DNA of 64,000 nucleotides, from positions 20,154,260 to 20,218,259 of the forward strand of contig NC_081409.1 in assembly GCF_030272615.1 (NCBI RefSeq), read 5' to 3'. The stretch is from Cryptomeria japonica (taxonomy: Eukaryota; Streptophyta; Pinopsida; Cupressales; Cupressaceae). The translations under genes were made by a program, and so were the position numbers. The notes under the pieces were generated by a model. The model was given only the letters and a program-made list of their open reading frames with translations. It was not told the origin of the DNA and did no database searches. Numbering within the stretch: position 1 is the stretch's first letter; each line of letters starts with the position of its first letter. Shown here in pieces: positions 11,533 through 23,806 of the stretch.

Positions 11533-11581
11533 TCAGAATCTGAAAGGAAAGTTTAAAGGCACTTGAGTTAAAGATCCAAAG

Positions 11582-12400
11582 ATGTATAAGAGGGATGCAC
11601 CTAAGCTGAATAAGTCAAGTTTCTCTACATGGCAGAAAAGGATGAAGCTACATCTATCAGGAGTTGGAGAATATGCTATATACTATCTGGAGAATGATTT
11701 AAGAGGACAACTTGAATCTATGAGGATGAATGAAGGTGAGAATATAACCCAGTATAGTACAAGACTAAAGGAGCAGGAGGAACTATTGAAGAAAAGGATG
11801 TGACAAGTAAGTTGTTAAGAACCCTTTTACTTTCCTATGCAATCCGAGTCTCTGCAATCAATGAGTTAAGGTCTATACCTAATATGTGAGTTTCCTTGGA
11901 TGCTACTATTGGTAAGCTACATTTGATAACAGTGGGTCATCGATAAATAAAGTTGAATCTGCATTTAGTTCTTTTTATCCGAATGAATCTAATGATTACA
12001 ATGAAAGAAAGTATAAGTACTCTGAAGGAGATCATAGTGGAGCAAGTGAAAGATTTCAGAAGAACATGGAGGAGGTACACAAACTGTATGAAGAAATCAG
12101 AAAGCAAGAAGAGTTTGAAGCACTTTTGGCCAGAAGGTTACTGAGAGGCAAAGGTAAGTATCAAGGAAAACTACCTTTGAAATGTTTCAATTATGATAAG
12201 ATTGGACATATGGCTTCTAACTATCCTGACAAAGATTTTACTGAAAAGAGAGATTACCGAGATGATAGACAGAAAGATAATCATTACAGAGGACACCGAG
12301 ACTTTAGAAGAAGAGATAGAAAGACATGCTTAATTGCTGATGAGGAATCTGAAGATGATAAATCAGATGAGACTGACACAGAAGAAGTTGTTTATGTGGC
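11582..12400 (+). pseudogene. gag: E2 unit 1 gag
   Basis: Starts MYKRDAPKLNKSSFSTWQKR. Compared with unit 2 it lacks about 200 bp after codon 39 (LENDF..DSLRGQL collapsed to LENDLRGQL) and a further 22 bp after RLK, between two AAAGGA copies, which shifts the frame. A stop interrupts near 11885. From 12066 the frame is open again: EEVHKLYEEIRKQEEFEALL, then a zinc knuckle CFNYDKIGHMASNY with both the second and the last Cys replaced by Tyr. An acidic/basic linker rich in D, E, K and R leads to the protease. Confidence 0.87.
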
Positions 12401-13967
12401 TATCAAGGATGGATCAGATGAAGAAAGGTATGAAGAAAAATCCCTAATATCTCACATAAACACTAATGATTCTTGGATTATAGATAGTGGATGCTCACAT
12501 CATATGATAGGAGATAAACACAAGTTTGTTATGTTAGAAGATTATGATGGAGGCTACGTTAGATTTGGTAATGATGCACCATGTCTTGTAAGAGGTAAAG
12601 GATCCATAACACTTCTTGATAAAGAAAGATGAAATGATGTTTATTGGGTTCAAGGTTTGAAATATAATTTGTTGAGTGTAGAACAGCTAAACAACAAAGG
12701 TTACCGAATAGAATTTCAGAAAGGAATTGTCAAAGTTCATGACAAGAATGGAAAGTTAGCTGCTACCGGGACACAAACAAAAGGTAATACATTTCACCTT
12801 AACTCAACTCACAATAAGTGTTTGCCTTCAAATATTGATAATACCTGGTTATGGCATAAAAGGTTTTGTCATGTTAATTTTGATAATCTGATCAAGATAA
12901 GTAAGAAGCACAGAGTAAGAGGTCTACCGAGTCTTGAAAAACCTAAGAATGCTATGTGCCGAGGATGCCAGATGGGTAAAATGACAAGATCAAGCTTTAC
13001 AAGTAAGTCCTACACTTCTAAGGGAATTTTAGATCTTGTGCACACTGATCTTTGTGGTCCTATGAAAGTTCAAAGTTATTATGGTGATAAGTATTTCATA
13101 TTATTTGTGGATGATTATTCAAGGATGATGTTAGTAATGTTTTTAAAAGAAAAATCATAAGCTTTTCAAATGTTTAAGTGGTACAAGGCTAGAGTTGAAA
13201 ATGAAACAGGAAGACAACTGAAATGTCTTAGATTAGATAGAGGAGGAGAGTTCACATCTAATGAGTTCAACCTATTTTGCAATGATCATGGTATTAAAAG
13301 ACAAGTCTCTGCACTGAGAACTCCATGGCAGAATGGAATAGCTAAAAGAAGAAACAGATCTATTTTGGATTGTGCTAGAACACTGATGATTGAGAAGAAG
13401 GTTCCACAATCATTTTGGAGAGAAGCAATAAGCACAATAGTTTACACCTTGAACCGAGTTCAATTGAAGAAAGGTACTTTGAAGACACCTTATGAAATCT
13501 GGTATGGCAAGAAACCTAATGTAAGTTATTTTAAGATCTTTGGAAGTAAATGCTATATTCATAAAGATGATCGAAATGGCAAGTTTGATTAGAAAAGTGA
13601 AGAAGGAACATTTCTAAGATATTCTTCTAGAAGCAAAGCATTTAAATGTCTGATCAAATCATCTAACAAAATAGTAGAAAGTGCAAATATGAAAATTGAT
13701 GAATTTACAAAAAGAACTGTTGAAGGGAATTCTAAAGAACCGGAAGACTATGATGAATTTGTCTATGTGCAACCAAGAAGTCCTACCAAGATAATTGTTG
13801 AAGAAAACGTAGAAAATATCTAGTTACTGAGTGATGAAGAAGATCATATAGAACCTACCGAGCCTGTATTAGCCAAGTATGTCAGAAGACACCATGCACC
13901 AAGTCAAATTATAGGAGATAAGGATGATCCAGTGATGACAAGGAACAAACTGAGATAGAACACATGT
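12401..13967 (+). pseudogene. pol: E2 unit 1 protease and integrase
   Basis: Copia protease motif WIIDSGCSHHMIGDKHKF at about 12472-12525, intact. A TGA at 12630-12632 breaks the frame. The integrase zinc domain (WLWHKRFCHVNF..CRGCQMGK) and catalytic core follow. First Asp is in LVHTDLCGP, second in LDRGGEF; the third catalytic residue, normally Glu in NG(I/V)(V/A)ERRNR, is Lys (IAKRRNR). A TAA near 13159 interrupts the core. The TAG at about 13590 (KFD*KSEEG) and the TAG at about 13957 (LR*NTCLI) are shared with unit 2. Up to 13967 the sequence is the charged integrase C-terminal linker. Confidence 0.87.
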
Positions 13968-15515
13968 TTGATAGCTGAATTTGAACCGAGAATTGTGAAA
14001 GAGGCATTTAACAGTGAAGATTGGATAAATTCTATGACTAAAGAGATTGATCAAATCAAGAAGAATGACACATGGAAACTAGTCCCAAGATCGAAGGACA
14101 AAAATGTAATCAGTACAAAGTGGATGTTCAGAAACAAGATAAATGAAAAAGGTGAGGTCATTTGGAACAAAGCAAGATTAGTTTGCAAAGGTTATGCCCA
14201 AGAAGAAGGAATTGATTATGGTGAGACTTTTGCACCTGTTGCTAGACTTGAAGGAGTTAGAACATTGTTGGCATATGCTGCTTTCAAAAACTTCAAGGTA
14301 TATCAAATGGATGTCAAATCTGCATTTCTGAATGGAATATTAGAAGAAGAAGTTTTCATTGAACAACCTGAAGGATTTGTTGAAGACAATAATAAAGATC
14401 AGGTATGCAAATTGAACAAAGCTTTATATGGTCTGAAACAAGCACCTAGAGCATGGTATGAGAGATTGCACTCTTATTTGATTAAGATTGGTTTTATAAG
14501 GACAAGTGAGAACAACAACATGTACATGAAGAATGATATAAATGGAATACTAATCTCGGCCATATTTGTTGATGATATTATATTTTGTGGAAATGACTCT
14601 TTATGCAAGAAGTTTGGAAATGAAATGAGCAAAGAATTTGAGATGTCATTAATCAATGAGATAAAGTATTTTATAGGCTTACAGATACAAATGAAAAATG
14701 AGATTTTCATTACTCAATCCAAGTACATAAAGGAAATCCTAAAGAAATTTGGAATGGAGGATTCAAAACCAGTAAGTACTCCTATGACTACCAACTATAA
14801 ACTATCAAAGAATGATGAATCTACATCTGTTGATTAGACACTTTACTGATTTATGATTGGAAAGTTGCAATATGTTGTTCATAGTAGGCCAGATATAGCA
14901 CATGCAGTAGGTATTGTTGCAAGATTCTCTGCAGATCCTAAGGAAATATACATGACAACAATCAGAAGAATTTTTAGATACTTGAAAGGCACTGAAGATT
15001 ATGGCTTAGTATATTAGAAAGGAAACGATTTTGATCTAAAAGTTTATACTGATGCTGATTGGGGAGGCAACATTGATGATAGAAAAAGAACAAGTGGAGG
15101 AGCTTTCTTCTTAGGAGAAAGACTAGTGATTTGGCTTAGCAAGAAACAAGGATGTGTTTCTCAGTCAACAGCCGAAGCTGAATATGTTGCAGCAGAACTA
15201 AATTGTACCAACATTGCATGGATCAAACAACTGTTGGAAGGTATAAATGAGAAAGTTACCGAGCAGGTAACTATATCCTGTGACAATACTAGTGCCATTA
15301 ATATTTCAAAGAATCCTTTTATGCACTCTAAGACAAAGCACATATCTATCAAATATCATTATCTTAGAGAAGAAGCTCAAGAGAAGAAAGTGGTGTTGGA
15401 ATATGTTAATACAAAGGAGCAGATAGCTTATATCTTCACCAAGCCACTACCAAAGGACACTTTTGAATATCTCAGAAGTAAGTTAGGGGTCCTACCCCTA
15501 TCTTTTACTCACTGA
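13968..15515 (+). pseudogene. pol: E2 unit 1 reverse transcriptase and RNase H
   Basis: A 289-codon open stretch gives a copia [66 protein letters not shown] and the catalytic FVDDIIFCG (standard YVDD variant). A stop at about 14837 (unit 2 reads VDETLYQ there) and a TAG at about 15017 (CAG in unit 2) interrupt the RNase H. RNase H continues at 15126 (WLSKKQGCVSQSTAEAEY, SCDNTSAINISKNP) and ends IFTKPLPKDTFEYLRSKLGV. Makes and processes element cDNA when intact; here inactive. Confidence 0.9.
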
Positions 15516-15997
15516 CCAAGTTCGGTGAAATCATCACTTCGATGACTCTATTGAATATCTTTTGGGGAGCTGATGCTGGATTGATACACTTTAGAATGTT
15601 TTTTCTGAAAGTGTACTGGAATTAATACTAGGATAATATAGAGAATGATATAGGGAACAGGAATTGAAGACAAATGCTCTGACCAAGAATTAGTTGATAC
15701 ACAATAACAGGCAATAACTTCTTACAGAAAGAAATTATGTTTTAGTTCTTTTTCTTTTTGGCATTGTTGTCAAAGGGGGAGAAGACCTACTCGAGGGAGA
15801 AGACCTACCTAAGGGGGAGAAGACCTAAGGAGGAGAAGACCTACAAAAGGGGAGAAGACCTGAGAAGACTGAAAAAAAACATAAGAGAAGTCTAATGAAT
15901 GGGGGAGAGCATTTCAACATTTCAGAATCACAGCAATCTAATTTTTTTTTTAAAGATCAAATCAATTGGTTTTGCCATCAATGCCAAAGGGGGAGAT
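15516..15997 (+). other. E2 unit 1 3' untranslated region with repeated polypurine tracts
   Basis: No coding sequence. From about 15770 there are five or more copies of a purine motif of the type aagggggagaagaccta. Another (gggggagagc) lies near 15900. The tract next to the LTR is gccaaagggggaga (about 15983-15996). The last should prime plus-strand synthesis. Confidence 0.8.
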
Positions 15998-17479
15998 TGT
16001 TGGCAATATTACATTATAAGGATATTGAGAAGGTTGTTGATGATTATGGACATAACTGATTAAAGATGTTTTACTATCTTGATATTATTATTTTGTCATT
16101 GATGTCAAGAAATTGATTTTCTAATTCAGTACGATGTTGCCATATCTTGAGAAGTATGATATGAAGATTAGAAAGAAGTTGGTAAAGACACAGAAAAGAA
16201 TATGATGAATAAGGGGATAAGATATTCAATGGGAAACTCTACTGAGTCAGACAATGATGAGATCTTGATGTTTTAGACTATTTTAACATCATACATATGT
16301 TGTAAAATGTAAAGTTTAATACTATACTATGTTATCAAGCAAAGAACCTAGTCGATAAACCCTAAGGTTATCGTAGTCGGTTAATGAAGATAGAATGTCT
16401 ACCGAGTGAAGTTTAGTATTCACTGAGTTGTAATTGAGCTATAACAGAATGCATTAAATGCTTACATGTGATATTTAATGAAAGAAGCTGATGAGCTAGA
16501 GTGGATCAATGATTGGCAAGCCATGGAAGAAGTTTGTTAAATGAATCTAAGGCAATGGAAAGTTGGCAAGAAGATCTACAGCTCAGATTAAACCGCATTA
16601 CCCTAACACAAGTTCCAAGGTGAATGTGCAATTTCCAAGGTGGGGTAAAACATTTTCAAATCGAAAGATACAATGAACCTAGACAAGATTGAAGATCTGA
16701 TGGCTATGATTGATCATGGGAAATGTGATCAAAGAGATTAAGTGGTTCGAAGATTGTTTATAAATAGGAAATTGTTGATAAACAATGTATGCAGGCAAGT
16801 GTATGCATAGGGATGCTACATAGTGATTATCGAGCACAGAAGCTTGAAGACATGTTAGAATAACAGAGTATTGATGCCCAACAGATAGACAAGATTAGTT
16901 CTATGTCTAGATTGTATTGAACAAATAGGAATCTGCTTTAGCATTTTAGATGTAATGTTGCAGATAGATTGTATTACTATTATTTTGTGAAAGTGATAGG
17001 AAATCTCTTAACCGAGTGGACTTAAGAGTCTTATATGTAAATCCTCTAACAAGGTGACATTCTGATTGAGTATTTGAAATCCTTTGACAAGGTCACTTCT
17101 AACAAAGTGGAGATCCTAACAGATCTGAGGGAAATCCTTTAATCGGGTCACATCTAGCAATGTGTTTGTAATCTTTAACAGGATTTGGTTTTAACCTAGC
17201 ATACTCTAGAAGAGTATATTTCTTAGTGAGTCCAAAATCCCACAGTGGTTTTTCTAAATTTGGGTTTCCACGTTAAATCTGGTGCTATGAGGTTTATATT
17301 GTTCATATGCTTTTGAGTTTGCATGTTTGACAGTTTTTGGTTATATGACCGATATATATGTTACCGAGGTTGAATCTGATGTTTTTATGGTTGATTAAGT
17401 TTGTATGATTCACCCCCCCCCCCCCCTCTCATCTTGTTGGCTATTGGATCTATACTTATATTAAGTATCAGAACTATCA
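15998..17479 (+). repeat. E2 LTR 2 (middle, shared LTR)
   Basis: The LTR is 1482 bp, TGTTGGCAATATTAC to AACTATCA. It serves as 3' LTR of unit 1 and 5' LTR of unit 2. It carries an expanded poly-C tract (about 17412-17426) in the gattcacccc..ctctcatc motif. No short duplication is visible at either side. Confidence 0.9.
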
Positions 17480-17481
17480 AT

Positions 17482-17494
17482 TGGTATCAGAGCT
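17482..17494 (+). other. Primer-binding site, E2 unit 2
   Basis: Perfect TGGTATCAGAGCT after the middle LTR. Confidence 0.95.
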
Positions 17495-17544
17495 TTGGAC
17501 TCCGAAAGGAAAGTTTAAAGGCACTTGAGTTAAAGATCCAAAGA

Positions 17545-18604
17545 TGTATAAGAGGGATGCACCTAAGCTGAATAAGTCAAGTTTCTCTACATGGTAGAAA
17601 TGGATGAAGCTACATCTATCAGGAGTTGGAGAATATGCTATATACTATCTGGAGAATGATTTTGTTGCACCGAGGACCTATCCATTAACTATGGAAGAGA
17701 TAAAGGCAAAGCAAGAACATATTCAAGCAATGATTGAAATAACATTTGCATTGACCTATTCTAAGTTTAATGATCTAGAAGGCTGAAATGATGCAAAGGC
17801 AATGTGGACTAAGCTCATATATGTATATGGAGGAGATGAATATGTTCAAAGTGCAAAAGTTGATAGTTTAAGAGGACAACTTGAATCTATGAGGATGAAT
17901 GAAGGTGAGAACATAACCCAGTACAGTACAAGACTAAAGGAGATTGTAAATCAAATCAAAGGAGCAGGAGGAACTATTGAAGAAAAGGATGTGACAGGTA
18001 AGTTGTTAAGAACCCTTTTACTTGCCTATGCAATCCGAGTCTCTGCAATCAATGAATTGAGGTCTATACCTAATATGCCAGTTTCCTTGGATGCTACTAT
18101 TGGTAAGCTACATGCATTTGAGTTAAGTAATTTTGATAACAGTGGTCATCGGTAAATAAAGGTGAATTTGCATTTAGTTCTTTTTATCTAAATGAATCTA
18201 ATGATTACAATAAAAGAAAGTATAAGTACTCTAAAGGAGATCACAGTGGAGCAAGTGAAAGATTTTAGAAGAACATGGAGGAGGTACACAAATTGTATGA
18301 AGAAATCAGAAAGCAAGAAGAGTTTGAAGCACTATTGGCCAAAAGGTTACTGAGAGGCAAAGGTAAGTATAAAGGAAAACTACCATTGAAATGTTTCAAT
18401 TGTGATAAGATTGGACATATGGCTTCTAACTATCCTGACAAAGATTTTACTGAAAAGAGAGATTACCGAGATGACAGATAGAAAGATAATCATTACAGAG
18501 GACACCAAGACTTTAGAAGAAGAGATAGAAAGACATGCTTAATTGCTGATGAGGAATCTGAAGATGATAAATCAGATGAGACTGACATAGAAGAAGTTGT
18601 TTAT
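17545..18604 (+). pseudogene. gag: E2 unit 2 gag
   Basis: Full-length gag compared with unit 1. It starts at ATG 17545 (MYKRDAPKLNKSSFSTW) but has a TAG where unit 1 has CAG (STW*K). A TGA at about 17784, a TAA at about 18153 and two TAGs, near 18267 and 18479, where unit 1 has CAG also interrupt it. The capsid-like part includes RGQLESMRMNEGENITQYST and AIRVSAINELRSIPNMPVSL. The zinc knuckle is CFNCDKIGHMASNY, intact except that the last Cys is Tyr, as in E5. Confidence 0.87.
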
Positions 18605-20155
18605 GTGGCTATCAAGGATGGATCAGATGAAGAAAGGTATGAAGAAAAAGCCCTAATATCTCACATAAACACTAATGATTCTTGGATTATAGACAATGGA
18701 TGCTCACATCATATGATAGGAGATAAACACAAGTTTGTTATGTTAGACGATGATGATGGAGGCTATGTTAGATTTGGTAATGATGCACCATGTCTAGTAA
18801 GAGGTAAAGGATCCATAACACTTCTTGATAAAGCAAGATGCAATGATGTTTATTGGGTTGAAGGTTTGAAATATAATTTGTTGAGTGTAGCACAACTAAA
18901 CAACACAGGTTACCGAATAGAATTTCAGAAAGGAATTGTCAAAGTTCATGACAAGAATGGAAAGTTAGCTGCTACCGGGACACAAACAAAAGGTAATACA
19001 TTTCACCTTGACTCAAGTCACAATAAGTGTTTTCATGCAAAGATTGATAATACCTGGTTATGGCATAAAAGGTTTTGTCATGTTAATTTTGATAATCTGA
19101 TCAAGATAAGTAAGAAGCACAAAGTAAGAGGTCTACCGAGTCTTGAAAAACCTAAGAATGCTATGTGCCGAGGATGCCAGATGGGTAAAATGACAAGATC
19201 AAGCTTTACAAGTAAGTCCTACACTTCTAAGGGAATTTTAGATCTTGTGCACACTGATCTTTGTGGTCCAATGAAAGTTCAAAGTTATTATGGTGATAAG
19301 TATTTCATATTATTTGTGGATGACTATTCAAGGATGATGTCAGTAATGTTTTTAAAAGAAAAATTAGAAATTTTTCAAATTTTTAAGTGGTACAAGGCTA
19401 GAGTTGAAAATGAAACAGGAAGACAACTGAAATGTCTTAGATCAGATAGAGGAGGAGAGTTCACATCTGATGATCATGGTATTAAAAGACAAGTCTATGC
19501 ACCAAGAACTCCACAACAGAATGGAATAGTTTAAAGAAGAAACAAATCTATTGTGGATTGTGCTAGGACACTGATGATTGAGAAGAAGGTTCCACAAACA
19601 TTTTGGAGAGAAGCAATAAGCACAGTCGTTTACACCTTGAACCAAGTTCAATTGAAAAAAGGTACTTTGAAGACACCTTATGAAATTTGGTATGGCAAGA
19701 AATCTAATGTAAGTTATTTTAATATCTTTGGAAGTAAATGCTATGTTCATAAAGATGATAGAAATGGCAAGTTTGATTAGAAAAGTGAAGAAGGAACATT
19801 TCTAGGATATTCTTCTAGAAGAAAAGTATTTAAATGTCTGATCAAATCATCTAACAAAATAGTAGAAAGTGCAAATGTGAAAATTGATGAATTTGTAGAA
19901 AGAACTGATGAAGGGAATTCCAAAGAACCAGAAGACTATGATGAATTTCTCTATGTGCAACTGAGAAGTCCTACCGAGATAACTGTTGAAGAAAATGTAG
20001 AAAATATCCAGTTATCGAGTGATGAAGAAGATCATACAAAACCTACCAAGCCTATATTAGCCAAGTATGTCAGAAGACACCATGCACGAAGTCAGATTAT
20101 AGGAGATAAGGATGATCCAGTGATTGCAAGGAACAAACTGAGATAGAACACATGT
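18605..20155 (+). pseudogene. pol: E2 unit 2 protease and integrase
   Basis: A 309-codon open stretch (18605-19534) holds the protease (WIIDNGCSHHMIGDKHKF; DSG reads DNG), the integrase zinc domain (WLWHKRFCHVNF..CRGCQMGK) and the core (LVHTDLCGP, RSDRGGEF). Eight codons after FTS are missing compared with unit 1. The codon for the catalytic Glu is a TAA (NGIV*RRNK). The frame continues 19553-19780 to the shared stop KFD*KSEEG, then 19877-20146 (acidic linker) to the shared stop LR*NTCLI. Confidence 0.87.
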
Positions 20156-21325
20156 TTGATATTTGAATTTGAACCGAGAACTGTGAAAGAGGCATTTAAC
20201 AGTAAAGATTGGGTAAATGCTATGACTGAAGAGATTGATCAAATGAAGAAGAATGACACATGGACACTGGTCCCAAGATGGAAGGACAAAAATGTAATCA
20301 GTACAAAGTGGATCTTTAGAAACAAGCTAAATGAAAAAGGTGAGGTCATTCGGAACAAAGAAAGATTAGTTTGCAAAGGTTATGCCCAAGAAGAAGGAAT
20401 TGATTATGGTGAGACTTTTGCACCTGTTGCTAGACTTGAAGGAGTTAGAACATTGTTGGCATATGTTGCTTTCAAAAAATTCAAGGTATATCAAATGGAT
20501 GTCAAATCTGCATTTCTAAATGGAATATTAGAAGAAGAAGTTTTCATTGAATAACCTGAAGGATTTGTTGAAGACAATGATAAAGATCAGGTATGTAAAT
20601 TGAACAAAGCTTTATATGGTCTGAAACAAGCACCGAGAGCATGGTATGAGAGATTTCACTCTGATTTGATTAAGATTGGTTTTATAAGGACAAGTGAGAA
20701 CAACAACATGTACATGATGAATGATGAAAATGGAATACTAATCTCAGCCATATTTGTTGATGATATTATATTTTGTGGAAATGACTCTTTATGCAAGAAG
20801 TTTGGAAATGAAATGAGCAAAGAATTTGAGATGTCATTAATCAGTGAGATAAAGTATTTTATAGGCTTACAGATACTGCAAATGAAAAATGAGATTTTCA
20901 TTACTCAATCCAAGTACATAAAGGAAATCCTGAAGAAATTTGGAATGGAGGATTCAAAACCAGTAAGTACTCCTATGACTACCAACTGTAAACTATCAAA
21001 GAATGATGAATCTACATCTGTTGATGAGACACTTTACCAATCTATGATTGGAAAGTTGCAATATGTTGTTCACAACAGGCCAGATATAGCACATGCAGTA
21101 GGTATTGTTGTAAGATTCTCTGCAGATCCTAAGGAAATCCACATGACTGCAATCAAAAGAATGTTCAGATACTTGAAAGGCACTAAAGATTATGGCTTAG
21201 TATATCAGAAAGGAAATGATTTTGATTTAAAATTTTATACTGATGCATATTGGGCAGGGAACATTGATGACAAAAAAAGCACAAGTGGATGAGCTTTCTT
21301 CTTAGGAGAAAGACTAGTGAGTTGG
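20156..21325 (+). pseudogene. pol: E2 unit 2 reverse transcriptase and RNase H start (cut by E3)
   Basis: RT as in unit 1 ([52 protein letters not shown]). It has one TAA at about 20552 where unit 1 has CAA, and a TGA at about 21290 where unit 1 reads GGA. The RNase H begins (YTDAYWAG..) and is cut after ..RLVSW at 21325 by E3; it resumes at 42824/42829 as LSKKQGC. Removing E3 with one TSD copy restores the frame. Confidence 0.9.
21321..21325. repeat. Left target-site duplication of E3 (gttgg)
   Basis: gttgg before E3 and attgg at 42824-42828 after it; one mismatch. Both lie in the codons for the RNase H segment VSWLSKK. Confidence 0.8.
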
Positions 21326-23806
21326 TGATAGGGAGGTAATGCTAGGTGTTTGTTAGTTGTTTAGTATGTTTACTTGCCAAAATTTCCTTACTATTTCAAG
21401 GTGTAAAAAACTTGATCAGAGTGCAAAGAGATCAAAGGTAGTCTAACAATTCACCATGCTCCACCTCCCTATGTCAAACTCTCACCTTGGTTACTCAAGG
21501 GCTTCAATCCCATAATCACTCTGGCTTGGTAAACTAACTCCTTTATTCACCCTCTTGGCATTCATTCCTATATCCTTGACCTACTCCCTGACTGCATAAG
21601 GTCACCTTTTATTGGTTTACACATTGATATCAAGTTTTGCTCCCAATGGTGTCTTTTGTCTTCTACGTTTTGAGATGTAGAAGTCCTCCTCAAGTGCTAA
21701 AACTAAGTTTTTGGAGTCTACCACATAGAAAGTGTGAAATTCATGTGAGGACAACTTGTTTCAACTAGTATTGATGACTTTTGTGTTTTGCATCCCCCAT
21801 TTGTGTACCCGATTTGACAAAAACTCAATTTTGAGGCCTAAAAAGGCTACAAGGAATTAGCCCTCCTTTTGGGGTTTTGTGCTCACCCTGCTCAAGCGAT
21901 GGGCTTCCAGACTAAAAGAATCACATATATGGATACCCTTTTGGGATTTCTTGAAGATTTTCCAAGTTTAGGGGTCCCTAAGGCCTTCTCTGTGATTGTC
22001 CCAAAAATGGGCATAAAAAGAGGGTTTTGGTAGGGTTTGTTGGCAAAAACCAAATTTCAAACTTGAGATCCTCCAAATGTCACAAGAACACTTAGTTTTA
22101 CCTTTCTACTAACTAACTAGACCATAAACAAGAGGATTTAAACCTCACAGGGTGAAGAACAAGATTTTCACAAAATGCACATAAGGAAAGTGCAACATTT
22201 GACAACTTTTCATTTTTTTGCCTTCTATAAACACAACTTTGCATGAATTCCAATTACAAATTGAAGTATTTGAACATGGCCATCATTAGAGATAACAAGG
22301 AAACAAATTATCCCTATACAAAAGGCATTAGGCAATTACAATTAACAAGTAGTTCACTATCAAGTTAAACATGACTGCATTTTGCTCTCTCGCTGCCTTT
22401 TCACATTTGACCTGCACTTCACACTGTTAGAACCCCTTTTCAAGGTCTTCTTTTGTGCTTTCTTAACAATACTCTGCCATTTTATGTTTAGTGTCCTTCA
22501 TACCTACAAATTTTAAAAGGGAGATTACATTTACAATCCTCAAAACAGTGTAAAATTCAGTCCTAGATGACTGTGACAACCTGTTGGGCATTTATCATTT
22601 TACCTAAAGAGATCATTGTTTGATCTTGGCATTTACAATACCCATGGGTAGGGTTTACACCTCTCCTTGTTCTTTTTTTCAAGAAAATAAAGATTAACAA
22701 GGTTTACACACACCAATAAATGGTGGAGAGCCAACAAAGGAAGGAAACACTACTACCAAATAGTGACTCACTGTTTTGGTTTACAATTCACAAAACTGAA
22801 ACATTTGACCCTCCTTGTCCTGGCTTAGGAAGCCTCTTTACTTGCACATATCACTTGGACATCAAATAGGTCTGTCCACCAAATGAATGCAATTTCTAAG
22901 GAAGAGCAAAGCATCAAACTCATACAAGACCCTAGCCAAATGGCACACTTGCCTAGGGCTCCATGGTCACAAAACTCCTTACACCTGCATTTTCGAACTC
23001 AAACCAAGTATGTACACATATTACAAGTTGACCAACTGGTTCTTGGGAAGCCATGAGCATTTTAGGGCCTCAAGAAGCCAAATTGGTCAAACATCCTTGC
23101 CAAATTCCTAGACAAGGCAGTGAAACTGTCAAAACCAAATATTTTTGCACAAATCTCAAAAATTGATAAAATTCAAAGCCATCAAGGGGAAAGCTGAATT
23201 AAACATTGAAGAACTAGAAAATGCAAAAATAGTACGGACAAGTACAACAGGTGTACGGACTATTGCTCACTTGGAATCAAAACATGACAAAAAACAAGGA
23301 ATTTTTAGTGCAAATTCTCAAAATGCTTCATAATTTCGAAAGATCAACCCTTACAATAGTTCAAACAGGAGAATATATACCACTCCAGGTTTGTTAGCCA
23401 CCTGTACAGATAGGTACATGTCCAATAACACTAAAATTTGACATTTTGATGCCTAAAATGACACTTTTTGATGCCTAGAAGGTATAAGGTTGATCTCAAA
23501 GCCTAGAAAACACCTAGGAACACTATTCACACCTACAAACCAAACACAAAACATGCCTAGATCTTTTTTAAAAAAAACACATTAAAAACTCACTTTTTCC
23601 AACATTTTGCCAGGCAACTCCAAAACTGGCAATTTTGAACAAAAGATGAAAACAGGAAATCAAAACCACACAATGAGTTGAAAACTCATCCAAACAACTT
23701 AAAGCAACACAAAAATAACTTAATCAACCTTTCCCACTCAAAGCTAATAAAACCAAACTTACTCTCAAACCTGTGTTGAAAATGAGGCCTAGGTGCTCCT
23801 ACACCA
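21326..23806 (-). repeat. E3 LTR 1 (3' end of dimer)
   Basis: The LTR is 2481 bp. On the minus strand it starts TGGTGTAGGAGCACC and ends TACCTCCCTATCA (plus strand TGATAGGGAGGTA). Next to it at 23807-23818 the minus-strand polypurine tract ctgggggagta is visible. No TATA box is obvious. Small open frames here are LTR sequence and recur in the other two LTRs. Confidence 0.9.
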
